Shown here: piece after piece, positions 12,921 to 20,825 of the stretch | Layout of the letters: every line of letters starts with the position of its first letter | Numbering within the stretch: position 1 is the stretch's first letter | Source of the DNA: Canicola haemoglobinophilus | GTDB lineage: Bacteria; Pseudomonadota; Gammaproteobacteria; Enterobacterales; Pasteurellaceae | DNA: 23,715 nt | Assembly: GCF_002015075.1 (NCBI RefSeq) | Contig: NZ_MUXZ01000002.1 | Span: forward strand, 1-23,715 | Direction of reading: 5' to 3' | Translations under genes and position numbers: made by a program | The notes under the pieces: generated by a model | Told to the model about the DNA's origin: nothing | Database searches by the model: none | The model's input: only the letters and a program-made list of their open reading frames with translations

Positions 12921-13471
12921 TGAGTATTGTGGCACAAACCTCAGAAAAACTGATTGAAAAAATCCAGTCAATCTGTGGCGACTATTTGCAAGAAGTCGCT
13001 GAACACCCAGGGCAATGGGACGAAAGTTCTGTTATGCGTTTAGTGCGTAATCCACCCGCTGTTTACATTGCGTGGCTTGGGCAAACACCAAGCTCTCGCC
13101 CAAACAGCGTGATAGCCAAATGGGGCGTGTTTGTGGTGTGTGATGTGCTGAACGGTCAGCGAAAAGACAGCATTGGTATTTATCAAGTGGTGGAAGCATT
13201 GACCGCTGGTATTCATCAAACACAAATTGCACCAAGTGGAATGTTTGAACTGCAATCTGTGCAAAATCTTTGGTCTGACACACAAAGCGGAATGGGTGTG
13301 GCGGTGTATGGTATGTATTTTGATGCCTTACAGCCTTTGCCTGAGCCTACCGATGAAACCTCACTTGATGATTTTATTGTGTATCACCACCAGTTTAATC
13401 AATCAAAAGATGAAAAACGAGTTGATGATAAAACCCAATTGACTGTGATTTTACCCAAGCAAGGAGAATAG
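12920..13471 (+). CDS. Mu gp37-like tail/head-tail protein (DUF1834)
   Basis: The 183-residue protein begins I-V-A-Q-T-S-E-K-L-I-E-K-I and has R-N-P-P-A-V-Y-I-A-W at 42-51, a W-G-V-F-V-V-C-D strand, and the G-I-Y-Q-V-V-E-A-L-T-A-G-I helix at about 82-94. This is the gp37 family of Mu-like phages, placed where tail-terminator-type proteins lie. The region after residue 155 is a polar, weakly conserved tail. It overlaps gp36 by one base, and the gp38-like gene starts two bases after its stop. Confidence 0.87.
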   Translation: MSIVAQTSEKLIEKIQSICGDYLQEVAEHPGQWDESSVMRLVRNPPAVYIAWLGQTPSSRPNSVIAKWGVFVVCDVLNGQRKDSIGIYQVVEALTAGIHQTQIAPSGMFELQSVQNLWSDTQSGMGVAVYGMYFDALQPLPEPTDETSLDDFIVYHHQFNQSKDEKRVDDKTQLTVILPKQGE

Positions 13472-13473
13472 AA

Positions 13474-13641
13474 ATGTTCAAACTTAAGCCAAAAAAGGGG
13501 CTTATTATCCGTGACCCAGAAACCTTTGAACCTTTAGCGGAAACAGGCGAAGAAAAGCCACGTACAAGCTATTGGCTTAATCATTTAAAAAATGGCGATG
13601 TTGAAATCGTTGAACCAAAATCTCGTAAAGGAGAGAAATAA
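13474..13641 (+). CDS. Mu gp38-like small protein (DUF2635)
   Basis: A 55-residue ORF fills the gap between gp37 and the tail sheath: M-F-K-L-K-P-K-K-G-L-I-I-R-D-P, later Y-W-L-N-H-L-K-N-G-D-V-E-I, and a basic tail. This pattern (K-P-x-x-G-x-x-V-R-D-P near the start, then W-x-R-R/N-H-x-x-D-G-D-V) is the DUF2635 family, equivalent to Mu gp38, of unknown role. A strong AAGGAG ribosome binding site (13461-13466) lies 7 bases before its ATG. Its TAA shares one base with the sheath ATG, so it may serve to couple sheath translation. Confidence 0.88.
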   Translation: MFKLKPKKGLIIRDPETFEPLAETGEEKPRTSYWLNHLKNGDVEIVEPKSRKGEK

Positions 13642-15113
13642 TGGCTATTTCTTACAACGAAATTCCAAATGCAATTCGTGTGCCGTTAGCGTATATCGAA
13701 TTTGATAACAGCAAAGCAACCTCAGGCACACCTGCAATGTTGCATAAGGTGCTTATGTTGGGGACTAAATTATCTTCAGGTAGTGCAACTGCAGGACAAG
13801 CGGTGCGTGTGTTAAACGTATCGCAAGCTAAACAATTATTTGGGCGAGGCTCGCAATTGGCTCGTATGGTTGAGGTGTTTAAAAAGCACAATACGATGTT
13901 AGATCTTTGGGTATTGCCTTTAGATGAAAATAGTTCAGGTGCAAAGGCAACGGGCAAAATTAAGTTAGTGGGCACAGCCACGGGTTCTGGTGTGCTAAAT
14001 GTGATGATTGCGGGAGTGAACTTTAAGCAAGCAGTCAGCATTGGCGATACAGCACAGGCATTGGCAACGAAATTGCAAAAACTAATTGCCGCTAATCAAG
14101 ATATTGTAGTGACTTCAGAAGTTGATCCTTCTCAACAAGATACCATTAATTTGACTTGTCGCTTTAAAGGTGAATGCGGTAACGATATTGATATTCGCAC
14201 CAATTACTATACAGGCGAAGTCTTTCCTACTGGTATTTCTGCACAAATTACCAAAATGAGCGGCGGTTCAGTAAATCCTGATATGGCAACAGCGATTACT
14301 GGCTTTGGGGCAGAATGGTGGAATTACCTTGTTAATCCATTTACAGATACAGAAAGTCTAAATGCTTTACGTACGGAGCTTGTTAAGCGTTGGGGGCCAA
14401 TGCAGCAGATTGATGGACTTTGTTTTATGGCAAAAGGCGGTACGCACGCTCAAGCAAGCACTTTTGCCGAGCAACGCAATGACTATTTATTTAGCGTTTT
14501 GGCGACCAATAATACACCACAACCTGCTTATGAATGGGCTTGTGCTTATTGTGCGGTAGCGGCTGGCTCTCTCTCAATTGATCCTGCTCGTCCTGTGCAA
14601 ACCTTGGTGTTGGATTTGTTGCCACCTGTAATGAGTGAGCGTTGGGATTTACCTTCCCGTAACACTTTACTTTATAGCGGATTAAGTACTTATACAGTTA
14701 ATGCGAATAATCAGCCACAGCTTGAAACGGCAATTACGATGTATCGCAAAAATGCTTTTGGCGAGATGGACGAAAGCTATTTGTATATTGAGACCATTGC
14801 GACATTAAGTTATATCCGTTACGCCATTCGTCAACGTATTACCAGCAAATACCCTCGTCACAAATTGGCAGATGATGGCATCCGAGTGAGTCCAGGTCAG
14901 GCAATAGTGACACCAAAAGTGATCCGCAATGAATTGCTCGCCTTATTTACAGAGCTAGAGTTTAAAGGGCTGGTAGAAGATTTTGATAGCTTTAGCAATG
15001 AGCTAATCGTTGAGCGTGATCAAGACAATAAATGCCGCTTGAATGTGTTATCAAGTGAAAACTTGGTAAACCAATTCCGTGTTTATGCTCATGCTATTCA
15101 ATATCGTTTATAG
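13641..15113 (+). CDS. Tail sheath protein (Mu gpL-like)
   Basis: The 490-residue protein is the contractile tail sheath subunit. It starts I-S-Y-N-E-I-P-N-A-I-R-V-P and has the Y-I-E-F-D-N-S-K-A segment. Later come the W-W-N-Y-L-V-N-P-F-T-D motif, L-L-P-P-V-M-S-E-R-W-D-L-P-S-R-N at about 327-342, L-Y-S-G-L-S-T-Y near 344-351, and a C-terminal domain ending in F-R-V-Y-A-H-A-I-Q. The length matches Mu gpL (about 495). It is translated from GGAGAG at 13631-13636, and its sheath-tube pairing with the gene at 15126 shows a myovirus-type contractile tail. Confidence 0.95.
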   Translation: MAISYNEIPNAIRVPLAYIEFDNSKATSGTPAMLHKVLMLGTKLSSGSATAGQAVRVLNVSQAKQLFGRGSQLARMVEVFKKHNTMLDLWVLPLDENSSGAKATGKIKLVGTATGSGVLNVMIAGVNFKQAVSIGDTAQALATKLQKLIAANQDIVVTSEVDPSQQDTINLTCRFKGECGNDIDIRTNYYTGEVFPTGISAQITKMSGGSVNPDMATAITGFGAEWWNYLVNPFTDTESLNALRTELVKRWGPMQQIDGLCFMAKGGTHAQASTFAEQRNDYLFSVLATNNTPQPAYEWACAYCAVAAGSLSIDPARPVQTLVLDLLPPVMSERWDLPSRNTLLYSGLSTYTVNANNQPQLETAITMYRKNAFGEMDESYLYIETIATLSYIRYAIRQRITSKYPRHKLADDGIRVSPGQAIVTPKVIRNELLALFTELEFKGLVEDFDSFSNELIVERDQDNKCRLNVLSSENLVNQFRVYAHAIQYRL

Positions 15114-15125
15114 GAGTAAATCATA

Positions 15126-15473
15126 ATGAAATATCAAGGTATTGCTCGAATTCGTATTAATGGGGCGGAATATCCAACGGGTGATGATTCTACTTTAGAT
15201 CCTGGTGGTTTTACTCGTGAAACCGTTAAAGGGGCTCGGGTGTATGGTTATCAGGAAACCCCAACAGAAGCGACTGTTGAGTGTAAGGTGTTTAACTGTG
15301 CTGACATTGACATTTTCACTTTAAAAAATATGACCAATGCTACGGTGGAATTTGAGACTGATGTAGGTCAAACCTACTTATTGGCAAATGCTTGGACGGT
15401 TGATGCCGTTACTCTTACAGCTAAAGGGGAAATTAGTTTAAAAATCGCTGCAGTTGAATGTAAAAAGGTATAG
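15126..15473 (+). CDS. Tail tube protein (Mu gpM-like)
   Basis: The 115-residue protein forms the inner rigid tail tube: I-N-G-A-E-Y-P-T-G near the start, D-P-G-G-F-T-R-E-T-V-K-G-A-R-V-Y-G-Y at about 25-42, P-T-E-A-T-V-E-C-K-V-F-N-C-A-D at 46-60, and a strand-rich C-terminus (G-E-I-S-L-K-I-A-A-V-E-C). It matches the Mu tube family in size and motifs. The ribosome binding site AGGAG at 15113-15117 overlaps the end of the sheath gene. It is followed by the tail assembly chaperone 9 bases after its stop. Confidence 0.93.
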   Translation: MKYQGIARIRINGAEYPTGDDSTLDPGGFTRETVKGARVYGYQETPTEATVECKVFNCADIDIFTLKNMTNATVEFETDVGQTYLLANAWTVDAVTLTAKGEISLKIAAVECKKV

Positions 15474-15482
15474 GGGGAATAA

Positions 15483-15842
15483 ATGGAACTTAGATTAAAA
15501 CAAGGGTTAATGTATGGCGATGAGCCACAATATGATGTGGTTTTACGTGATTTAACTACGGGTGATTTAATTGATGCGGAGCTTGCCTCTGAGCGTTTGA
15601 TGTTAGATAAGCAAGGTAATCCTGTGCTGGTGACTAGTCAAACCTTGTTTAGTTACGAGCTATTACGCCGTCAAATTGCTAGTATCGGTAAGTTAAATGG
15701 TCCTATTTCGCTGGCCCAATTACGCTCGCTTAGTCCTGATGATTTAGCCTTAATTAATGCCGCACTTACGGCTATTGATACCGCTAAAGCGGAAAAGGTA
15801 CTTGAGCGGGGGCGATTGGCAGCAACAAGTGAGAACCTTTGA
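15483..15842 (+). CDS. Tail assembly chaperone, short form (Mu gp41-like)
   Basis: The 119-residue protein lies between tube and tape measure, the position of tail assembly chaperones in nearly all long-tailed phages. It is acidic and helical, with L-M-Y-G-D-E-P-Q-Y-D-V-V-L-R-D-L-T-T-G-D-L at 9-29, L-R-R-Q-I-A-S-I-G at 61-69 and S-P-D-D-L-A-L-I-N-A-A-L-T at about 84-96. The last ten codons after the slip site GGGGGCGA (15808-15815) belong only to this form. In Mu and relatives the short and frameshifted forms coat the tape measure during tail assembly. Confidence 0.88.
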   Translation: MELRLKQGLMYGDEPQYDVVLRDLTTGDLIDAELASERLMLDKQGNPVLVTSQTLFSYELLRRQIASIGKLNGPISLAQLRSLSPDDLALINAALTAIDTAKAEKVLERGRLAATSENL

Positions 15843-15966
15843 GAAAACTTGCCTGTTGCTTGCTAAACATTATCAATGCAGCCCTCAGTGGCTGCTTTCT
15901 CAACCTCTCTTTCATCTCCCTCGTTATATTAGTTATATAAATTCTGGTGGTCAGAATGGCAAATAA
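15483..15966 (+). CDS. Tail assembly chaperone, frameshifted long form (Mu gp41-42-like)
   Basis: A shift into the overlapping frame at the slip site gives a protein of about 161 residues ending at TAA 15964-15966, inside the start of the tape measure gene. The added part (about 51 residues) reads G-D-W-Q-Q-Q-V-R-T-F-E-K-T-C-L-L-L-A-K-H-Y-Q and then S-P-Q-W-L-L-S-Q-P-L-F-H-L. The frame has no plausible start of its own with a ribosome binding site. The offset needs either -2 or +1; a -2 shift is reported for Mu, and the same octamer is, as I recall, the Mu slip site. Confidence 0.78.
15808..15815 (+). other. Programmed frameshift slip site GGGGGCGA
   Basis: Read in the short-form frame the codons are CGG-GGG-CGA. 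A -2 slip on the G run re-reads GGC-GAT and enters the frame that stays open to 15966. The site is 27 bases upstream of the short-form stop (15840-15842). Confidence 0.75.
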
Positions 15967-17800
15967 TTCAACCTCTTTTTATGTCAACCTTGCAGGCAAT
16001 GTCGCTAGCCAAGCGGGGCGATTTGGTCAAGCAATACAGGGCATGACTTCTCGTTCAAAGCGTGCATTATCTAGCTTAAAAAGCTCCGTTCAGTCTCTCT
16101 CAAACTCTATTGATTCTGTGGGAAATCGTGCTTTTATTGGTTTAACTGCAGGCGGTGCCCTTGCCTCTCGCTCACTAATTAAAACCGCTGCTGAGTTTGA
16201 AATGGCGGGTATCCGCATGAAACAGACCTTTAAGGAAGATGGTGATAAGGCGATGGCTTGGCTTAAACAATTTGCCACTGACACACCTATGGCATTCGGT
16301 GATGTGCAAAATGCTGCAATGCGGCTAAAAACCGCAGGTATTGATCCAATGAATGGCTCATTGCAAGCCTTGGTGGACTATAACGCTAAAATTGGCGGTG
16401 ATACAAATCAGTTAAATGATTTTATTAATTCTTTTCAGAAAATGGCAGCAGTCAATAAGATGACCTGGGAAGATGTATTGCCTCTTATACAACGTAATGT
16501 ACCCGTTTTAAAGATGTTATCAGAGGCAACAGGAGGGAAGTATAGCGAGAAACAAATTCTGCAACTAATAAAAGAAGGGAGGTTGCAAGGAAAGGCAATT
16601 GAAGCCTTGTACAGACAAATGGGCAAAGATGCCGCTGGTGCTGCAAAAGAACAAATGAAAACTTGGGATGGCTTGGTTTCTAATCTTGGTGATACGTTCA
16701 CCTCCATGCAAGCCAGCTTTATGGAAAAAGGCGTATTTGATGAGCTGAAAAACGAACTCGGAGGCATTTTAGATTGGTTAAATCAGAAAATTGATAATGG
16801 TGAATTCGATGAGTTTGCTAAACAGGTGAGCGACACTTTAGTCACTGCCTTACGAGATTTAAAAGATGTTTCAAAAGACGTTAAGCCGATTTTAGAGGAT
16901 ATTGGCTCTGTGATGAGTTGGCTATCTGAAAAGGCTGGAGGCTATGGCAATTTAGCGAAATTTGCTGCCGCACTTTATGGGGCAAATAAAATTGCTCGCT
17001 CGGGCTTAGGCAAGGCAGCTTTGGGTGTTGGCAAAGGGGCTTTTGGTGCTGGTCGTTGGGGGGTGGGTAAGGTATTTGGTAAAAAAGGAGCAAAAGCTGG
17101 CGGTGTTGCAGCGGTTGGTGGTGCATTGGGCTCTGTTTCAGGGGTAACGCCTGTTTTTGTGACTAACTTTGCGGATATGGCAGTAGGTGGGCTTGCCAAT
17201 ACGGTAGGTGGTGCGGTGGATAAAAAGTCTAAAACAAGCACTAAACAAGCTACTCAAAATACAAAAGCGGTTGCTCAGTCAACGAAAAATGCGACTTCTG
17301 GTATCAAGCAAACAGCAACCAAGGCAATTAAATCTACAGCCACAGCAACTAAGAATATGGCAAGTACGCTTGCCAAAGGTATGAAAGGCGTGCCAGCCTT
17401 GGGAGCTGGGCTTGCACTTGCTGAAGGAGCATCCGTTTTAATGGATGATACGGCAAGCACACAAGAGAAAAGTGAGTCTATTGGTTCTATTGCTGGTGCG
17501 ACAGCAGGAGCGATTGTGGGGCAGGCGTTAATTCCTATTCCTGTAGTTGGGGCGATGGTCGGCTCTTTTGTGGGAGATTGGCTTGGTGGGTGGCTTGGTA
17601 GCGAGGTTGGGGAAATGCTTGCCTCACCTGAACAGCAAGAAGCAAAGCTCGATGCTTCTGTTGAGGTAAAAATTAAAGCAACAGAAGGGTTGGTTGCCTC
17701 AGTGGGAAATACAGCAATGAAAAGTAATCGCCCTGATAATTCATTACAGCTACAGACTACGACTGGTTATATGGGGCGTGGTTTATATGGAGGTGATTAA
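15956..17800 (+). CDS. Tail tape measure protein (Mu gp42-like)
   Basis: The 614-residue protein sets tail length and is later ejected with DNA. It has an N-terminal tape-measure domain (A-F-I-G-L-T-A-G-G-A-L-A-S-R-S-L-I-K-T-A-A-E-F-E-M near 60-84, then W-L-K-Q-F-A-T-D-T-P-M-A-F-G-D-V at about 102-117, and the L-I-Q-R-N-V-P-V-L region). Two central helices follow, then a K/T/A-rich linker (about residues 420-475). A G/A-rich hydrophobic part at about 482-560 (P-I-P-V-V-G-A-M-V-G-S-F-V-G-D-W-L-G) may insert in the inner membrane. ATG 15956 gives M-A-N-N-S-T-S-F-Y-V-N-L-A-G-N-V, a usual start for the family; the GTG at 15947 is less likely. It overlaps the frameshifted chaperone by 11 bases and gpN by one base. 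Confidence 0.93.
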   Translation: MANNSTSFYVNLAGNVASQAGRFGQAIQGMTSRSKRALSSLKSSVQSLSNSIDSVGNRAFIGLTAGGALASRSLIKTAAEFEMAGIRMKQTFKEDGDKAMAWLKQFATDTPMAFGDVQNAAMRLKTAGIDPMNGSLQALVDYNAKIGGDTNQLNDFINSFQKMAAVNKMTWEDVLPLIQRNVPVLKMLSEATGGKYSEKQILQLIKEGRLQGKAIEALYRQMGKDAAGAAKEQMKTWDGLVSNLGDTFTSMQASFMEKGVFDELKNELGGILDWLNQKIDNGEFDEFAKQVSDTLVTALRDLKDVSKDVKPILEDIGSVMSWLSEKAGGYGNLAKFAAALYGANKIARSGLGKAALGVGKGAFGAGRWGVGKVFGKKGAKAGGVAAVGGALGSVSGVTPVFVTNFADMAVGGLANTVGGAVDKKSKTSTKQATQNTKAVAQSTKNATSGIKQTATKAIKSTATATKNMASTLAKGMKGVPALGAGLALAEGASVLMDDTASTQEKSESIGSIAGATAGAIVGQALIPIPVVGAMVGSFVGDWLGGWLGSEVGEMLASPEQQEAKLDASVEVKIKATEGLVASVGNTAMKSNRPDNSLQLQTTTGYMGRGLYGGD

Positions 17801-19140
17801 TGGCCAAAATTACAGGTAAGGGCAGTTTTGCTGGTGTACCTTTTTTAATTGAAGAAAGTCAATCTGTTGATGGTGGTCGTCGCTTAGTCAAACATGAATA
17901 TCCTTTGCGTGATGATGGTTTGAATGAGGATTTAGGTAAAAAGGCTCGTACTTATAACGTAGCTTGTTTAGTGATTGGTGATGATCATATTAAACAAGCA
18001 GAAAAATTAATTGAGGCATTGGAGAAAGGTAAAGGGGAATTAAAGCACCCTTATTTTAAGCGTATTGAGGTGCGAGTAGAGAGCTACAAGGCAAACTATT
18101 CCACGACACATCAACGTGTAACCAGATTTGATATTAATTTTGTTGATGATATTCAAGAAAATGCACCTAAACTTGCTAAAAATACTCAATTTTCGGCATT
18201 AACAGAATATGCCAATGCAATTAATGCTTTGTCAGAAGAGTTTGCCCAACATGTTGCAGATATTAATGAGTTTGTTGATTTGTTAGCTGATAATCCGCTC
18301 TCTCAACTTGTGGACTCTATGCTTAGCTTTATTGAGGGGACGTTTGGGGCGCTTAATTCAGTTGTTGCTGATATTGGCAGTATTAAGATGGAGGCGGAAG
18401 ATGTTAAAAATCGAATGGTGAGTTTAATTCGTTCTCCTCGTTTGCTCGCACAAGAATTACAGGGGCTTGTGCAATTTAAGCAGTATAAAGGAATGCGTTC
18501 AAAACAAAGCCTAAATGAACATGCGATTACAGTAAGTGTCATTCATAATGCAGTCATTGAAACAACAAAATCAAAAACAGAAATGCCGAAAGCGATGTTT
18601 GATGCAATCGTCAATGCAAAACGCAACAACATTAATGCGACAGATATTTTAAAACGTAATGCAACTGGATTACATCAAAAAGAAATTGCTCAATCGTTAA
18701 TGACAAAAGCACAATTCAGTTGTGCTCGTTTGGTGATTTCAACCCTTGCGGTTGAATATGCCAAAGCAGTGACTGAAGCATTAACTGACTCTTTGAGTCA
18801 TGAAGTACAAGCAATTGAGTCAAAAGCTGATATTAAGACATTAATTGATGAAATTGATTTACAACTTGAGCAAGTCATTTTAGACAATGCTGATGCAGAA
18901 AATTGGCAAAGTTATCAAGCGTTAGAACAATTTAGACTTGCTGTGATTAGTGATTTACGCACGCGAGGGGAGCAACTATCTAACGTGAAATCTGTACACT
19001 TAACTGATACTTTCCCTGCACTTGTTGTGCAATATCAGCATAGTGGCAAAAGCCAAAAATGGCAGCAACTGGCACAGCGTAATGCCATTGTTCACCCACT
19101 GTTTTGTATTGGCGGCAATGAAATTGAGGTGTTGCAATGA
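17800..19140 (+). CDS. DNA circularisation/tail protein (Mu gpN-like)
   Basis: The 446-residue protein opens with the DNA-circularisation N-terminal domain: G-K-G-S-F-A-G-V-P-F-L at 6-16, E-Y-P-L-R-D-D at 34-40, Y-N-V-A-C-L-V-I-G-D-D-H at 52-63, and the L-I-E-A-L-E-K-G-K-G-E-L-K-H-P-Y segment at about 70-85. The rest is helical, with a terminal domain ending in P-L-F-C-I-G-G-N-E-I-E. In Mu, gpN is a tail protein linked to protection and circularisation of injected DNA. It lies between tape measure and gpP in Mu order and overlaps gpP by four bases (ATGA). Confidence 0.92.
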   Translation: MAKITGKGSFAGVPFLIEESQSVDGGRRLVKHEYPLRDDGLNEDLGKKARTYNVACLVIGDDHIKQAEKLIEALEKGKGELKHPYFKRIEVRVESYKANYSTTHQRVTRFDINFVDDIQENAPKLAKNTQFSALTEYANAINALSEEFAQHVADINEFVDLLADNPLSQLVDSMLSFIEGTFGALNSVVADIGSIKMEAEDVKNRMVSLIRSPRLLAQELQGLVQFKQYKGMRSKQSLNEHAITVSVIHNAVIETTKSKTEMPKAMFDAIVNAKRNNINATDILKRNATGLHQKEIAQSLMTKAQFSCARLVISTLAVEYAKAVTEALTDSLSHEVQAIESKADIKTLIDEIDLQLEQVILDNADAENWQSYQALEQFRLAVISDLRTRGEQLSNVKSVHLTDTFPALVVQYQHSGKSQKWQQLAQRNAIVHPLFCIGGNEIEVLQ

Positions 19141-19859
19141 CAGAATCTAAAATTGAGCTTTATTTGAATGAGCATATTTTCTCAGGTTGGACGAGGTTGT
19201 CTGTATTTCGCTCGCTTGAGTCAATGAGTGGTCAGTTTGATCTGGGTATTGCTATTCGTCCTGAAGATGATGTTTCGCAAATTAAACCTGGTTCAAAAAT
19301 TCAGTTAAAAATGAATGGGCAGACGGTGATTACTGGGTATTTAGATTCGCTTTCACAGTCTATTTCAGGAGAAAGTAAAGAAATTTCGGTATCTGGGCGA
19401 GATAAAACCGCAGATTTAGTGGATTGTTCTGTTATTCATCAAAGTTATCACTTTAAAAATCAGACTTTACAGCAGATTGCAGAGGTGATTTGCAAGCCTT
19501 TTGGTATTAAGGTGGTTTGGCAAGCAACAGAGCCTGGTGCCAATGAAAAAATGAATGTATGGCAGGTTGAGCCTGGGGAAACTGCTTTTGATACCTTAAG
19601 CAAAGCCGCACGACACAAAGGAGTGTTAGTTACCTCAAATGTTGATGGCGATCTTGTTTTTACAGATCCAAGCGACACTGTGGTCGGTGAGTTTAAGCTG
19701 GGAGAGAATATTCTTGAACTTGAACTTAATGACGACTGGACACAGCGTTTTAGTCTTTATCGTGTTATTGGTGATGCTGAGCAAGGTGGGGCAAAAGGTA
19801 ATGAAAGTGCGGTGCAAGAGGCAGATATTTTTAACGAACAACCACAGAAGGATCACTAA
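19137..19859 (+). CDS. Baseplate hub protein gpP, N-terminal half (split gene)
   Basis: The 240-residue ORF matches the first part of Mu gpP: I-E-L-Y-L-N-E-H-I-F-S-G-W at 5-17, R-S-L-E-S-M-S-G-Q-F-D-L at 25-36, V-S-G-R-D-K-T-A-D-L-V-D-C-S at 84-97 and the W-Q-V-E-P-G-E-T-A-F-D-T-L-S-K-A-A-R segment. Mu gpP is about 380 residues, but here a single TAA (19857-19859) ends the frame after N-E-Q-P-Q-K-D-H. The next codon in the same frame is ATG, starting the missing second half. It is either a broken gene or a gene divided into two polypeptides (see findings). An uptake signal lies at 19805-19813. Confidence 0.88.
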   Translation: MTESKIELYLNEHIFSGWTRLSVFRSLESMSGQFDLGIAIRPEDDVSQIKPGSKIQLKMNGQTVITGYLDSLSQSISGESKEISVSGRDKTADLVDCSVIHQSYHFKNQTLQQIAEVICKPFGIKVVWQATEPGANEKMNVWQVEPGETAFDTLSKAARHKGVLVTSNVDGDLVFTDPSDTVVGEFKLGENILELELNDDWTQRFSLYRVIGDAEQGGAKGNESAVQEADIFNEQPQKDH

Positions 19860-20288
19860 ATGAGTGCAAGCGGTTTAAAAGTTGAAGTAAAAGATGCGGA
19901 GATTAGTCGTTATCGTCCTATGTTGATTATCGCAGATGACAATATGACGGGCTCCACTGGTTATCAGAGAGCGAATTGGGAAATGCAACGTAATAATGCG
20001 GAAGGTAAGCGTTCAACTGTGACTGTACAAGGTTGGCAAAAGCCTGATGGTACGTTGTGGTTGCCTAATGAATTAGTGGTTTTAGATGCCCCTCAACTTG
20101 GTATTCATAAAGAGGAACGGCTGATTGTAGATTGTCGTTATTCCCTTGATGACTCAGGCACCAAAACACAGCTTACTTTAATGCACAGAGAGGCATTCAA
20201 TGAGCCAGCAGAGCAAGCGAAAGGGGCTAAATCTGCTAAAAAATCGAATAAAGATAACGTAAAAGAATTTAGTGATTTTCAGGAATAA
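19860..20288 (+). CDS. Baseplate hub protein gpP, C-terminal half (split gene)
   Basis: This 142-residue ORF is in the same frame as the preceding one and begins on the base after its stop. S-G-L-K-V-E-V-K-D-A-E-I-S-R-Y-R-P at 4-20, A-D-D-N-M at 26-30, W-E-M-Q-R-N-N-A-E-G-K-R at 41-52 and D-G-T-L-W-L-P-N at 64-71 belong to the C-terminal half of gpP. AGAAGGA at 19846-19852, 7 bases before the ATG, is a near-perfect ribosome binding site, so it can be translated by reinitiation or independently. The two halves total 382 residues, close to intact Mu gpP. The C-terminus is a K/A/S-rich tail. Confidence 0.88.
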   Translation: MSASGLKVEVKDAEISRYRPMLIIADDNMTGSTGYQRANWEMQRNNAEGKRSTVTVQGWQKPDGTLWLPNELVVLDAPQLGIHKEERLIVDCRYSLDDSGTKTQLTLMHREAFNEPAEQAKGAKSAKKSNKDNVKEFSDFQE

Positions 20289-20290
20289 AT

Positions 20291-20818
20291 ATGCAAGGTT
20301 TAAATCGTGTTTTAGCCCCAATTAAACGCAGTTTAAAGCTGCTTGTAAATCGTGGTGTGATGTCTTTTGTTTCTGATGAACATAAGCGACAAAACGTACA
20401 AATTCGTTTGCAATCTGATGAGGTAATTGATGATGCAGAACGTTTTCAAAACTACGGTTTTTCTTCTGTACCTACTGCGGGCGAGGTGATTGCTTTGGAG
20501 GTCGGCGGTAAACGTTCTCATATTGCGGTATTAGTGGTTGATGATAAGGGTGTTCGTCCTACGGGTTTAAAAGCAGGTGATGTGGTGATTTATCATCAAG
20601 AGGGGCATCGACTATTATTAACAGAAAATGGAGAGGCAATCCTTTCTTGTAAAAAATTTACTGTACAGGCAGAACTGCAAGTGCGGTTTGAAACTCCACA
20701 AACTCAATTTACTGGTGATGTTGATATTATGGGACAATCAACAGCAAAAGATCACGTTTCAAATGGCATTAGTGGCAAAGACCACGACCATGAAAATAGC
20801 GTGGGAAAACCAGTATAG
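20291..20818 (+). CDS. Baseplate spike protein (Mu gp45-like, gpV family)
   Basis: The 175-residue protein matches Mu gp45, the membrane-piercing central spike. An N-terminal OB-like region (K-R-Q-N-V-Q-I-R-L-Q-S-D-E, then F-Q-N-Y-G-F-S-S-V-P-T-A-G-E-V-I near residues 53-68) is followed by a beta-helical shaft. The shaft leads to a tip with D-H-D-H at 164-167. In Mu gp45 an H-x-H motif from three chains coordinates an iron ion at the tip, and H165/H167 fit that role. It starts two bases after the gpP end. The 22-base late-promoter-like element at 20685-20706 and an uptake signal (20679-20687) lie within the coding part. Confidence 0.92.
   Translation: MQGLNRVLAPIKRSLKLLVNRGVMSFVSDEHKRQNVQIRLQSDEVIDDAERFQNYGFSSVPTAGEVIALEVGGKRSHIAVLVVDDKGVRPTGLKAGDVVIYHQEGHRLLLTENGEAILSCKKFTVQAELQVRFETPQTQFTGDVDIMGQSTAKDHVSNGISGKDHDHENSVGKPV
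20685..20706 (+). promoter_or_regulatory. Late-promoter-like element, copy C, inside gp45
   Basis: GGTTTGAAAC followed by TCCACAAACTCA matches copy B at 20 of 22 and copy A at 18 of 22. The odds of such a match arising by chance in this window are very small. TATTAT at 20725-20730 lies about 31.5 bases from the centre of its TGA-N4-TCA core (here TGA-N4-CCA), and gp46 begins 119 bases downstream. It could boost gp46-gp47-gp48 and the tail fibre. The first three bases overlap the uptake signal. Confidence 0.5.
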
Positions 20819-20825
20819 AGGGATT

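Noticed and set aside
15757..15966. Separate 69-residue gene after the tail chaperone
   Set aside because: Its ATG lacks a ribosome binding site and lies inside the chaperone gene; it is better explained as the frameshift extension.
16435..17460. Several antisense ORFs under the tape measure gene
   Set aside because: They mirror an A/G-rich repetitive coding region, have no start signals, and show proline/serine-rich shadow composition.
20628..20825. Longer N-terminus for the gp46-like protein
   Set aside because: It would overlap gp45 by about 190 bases and add residues unlike the family; the ATG at 20826 gives the usual start.
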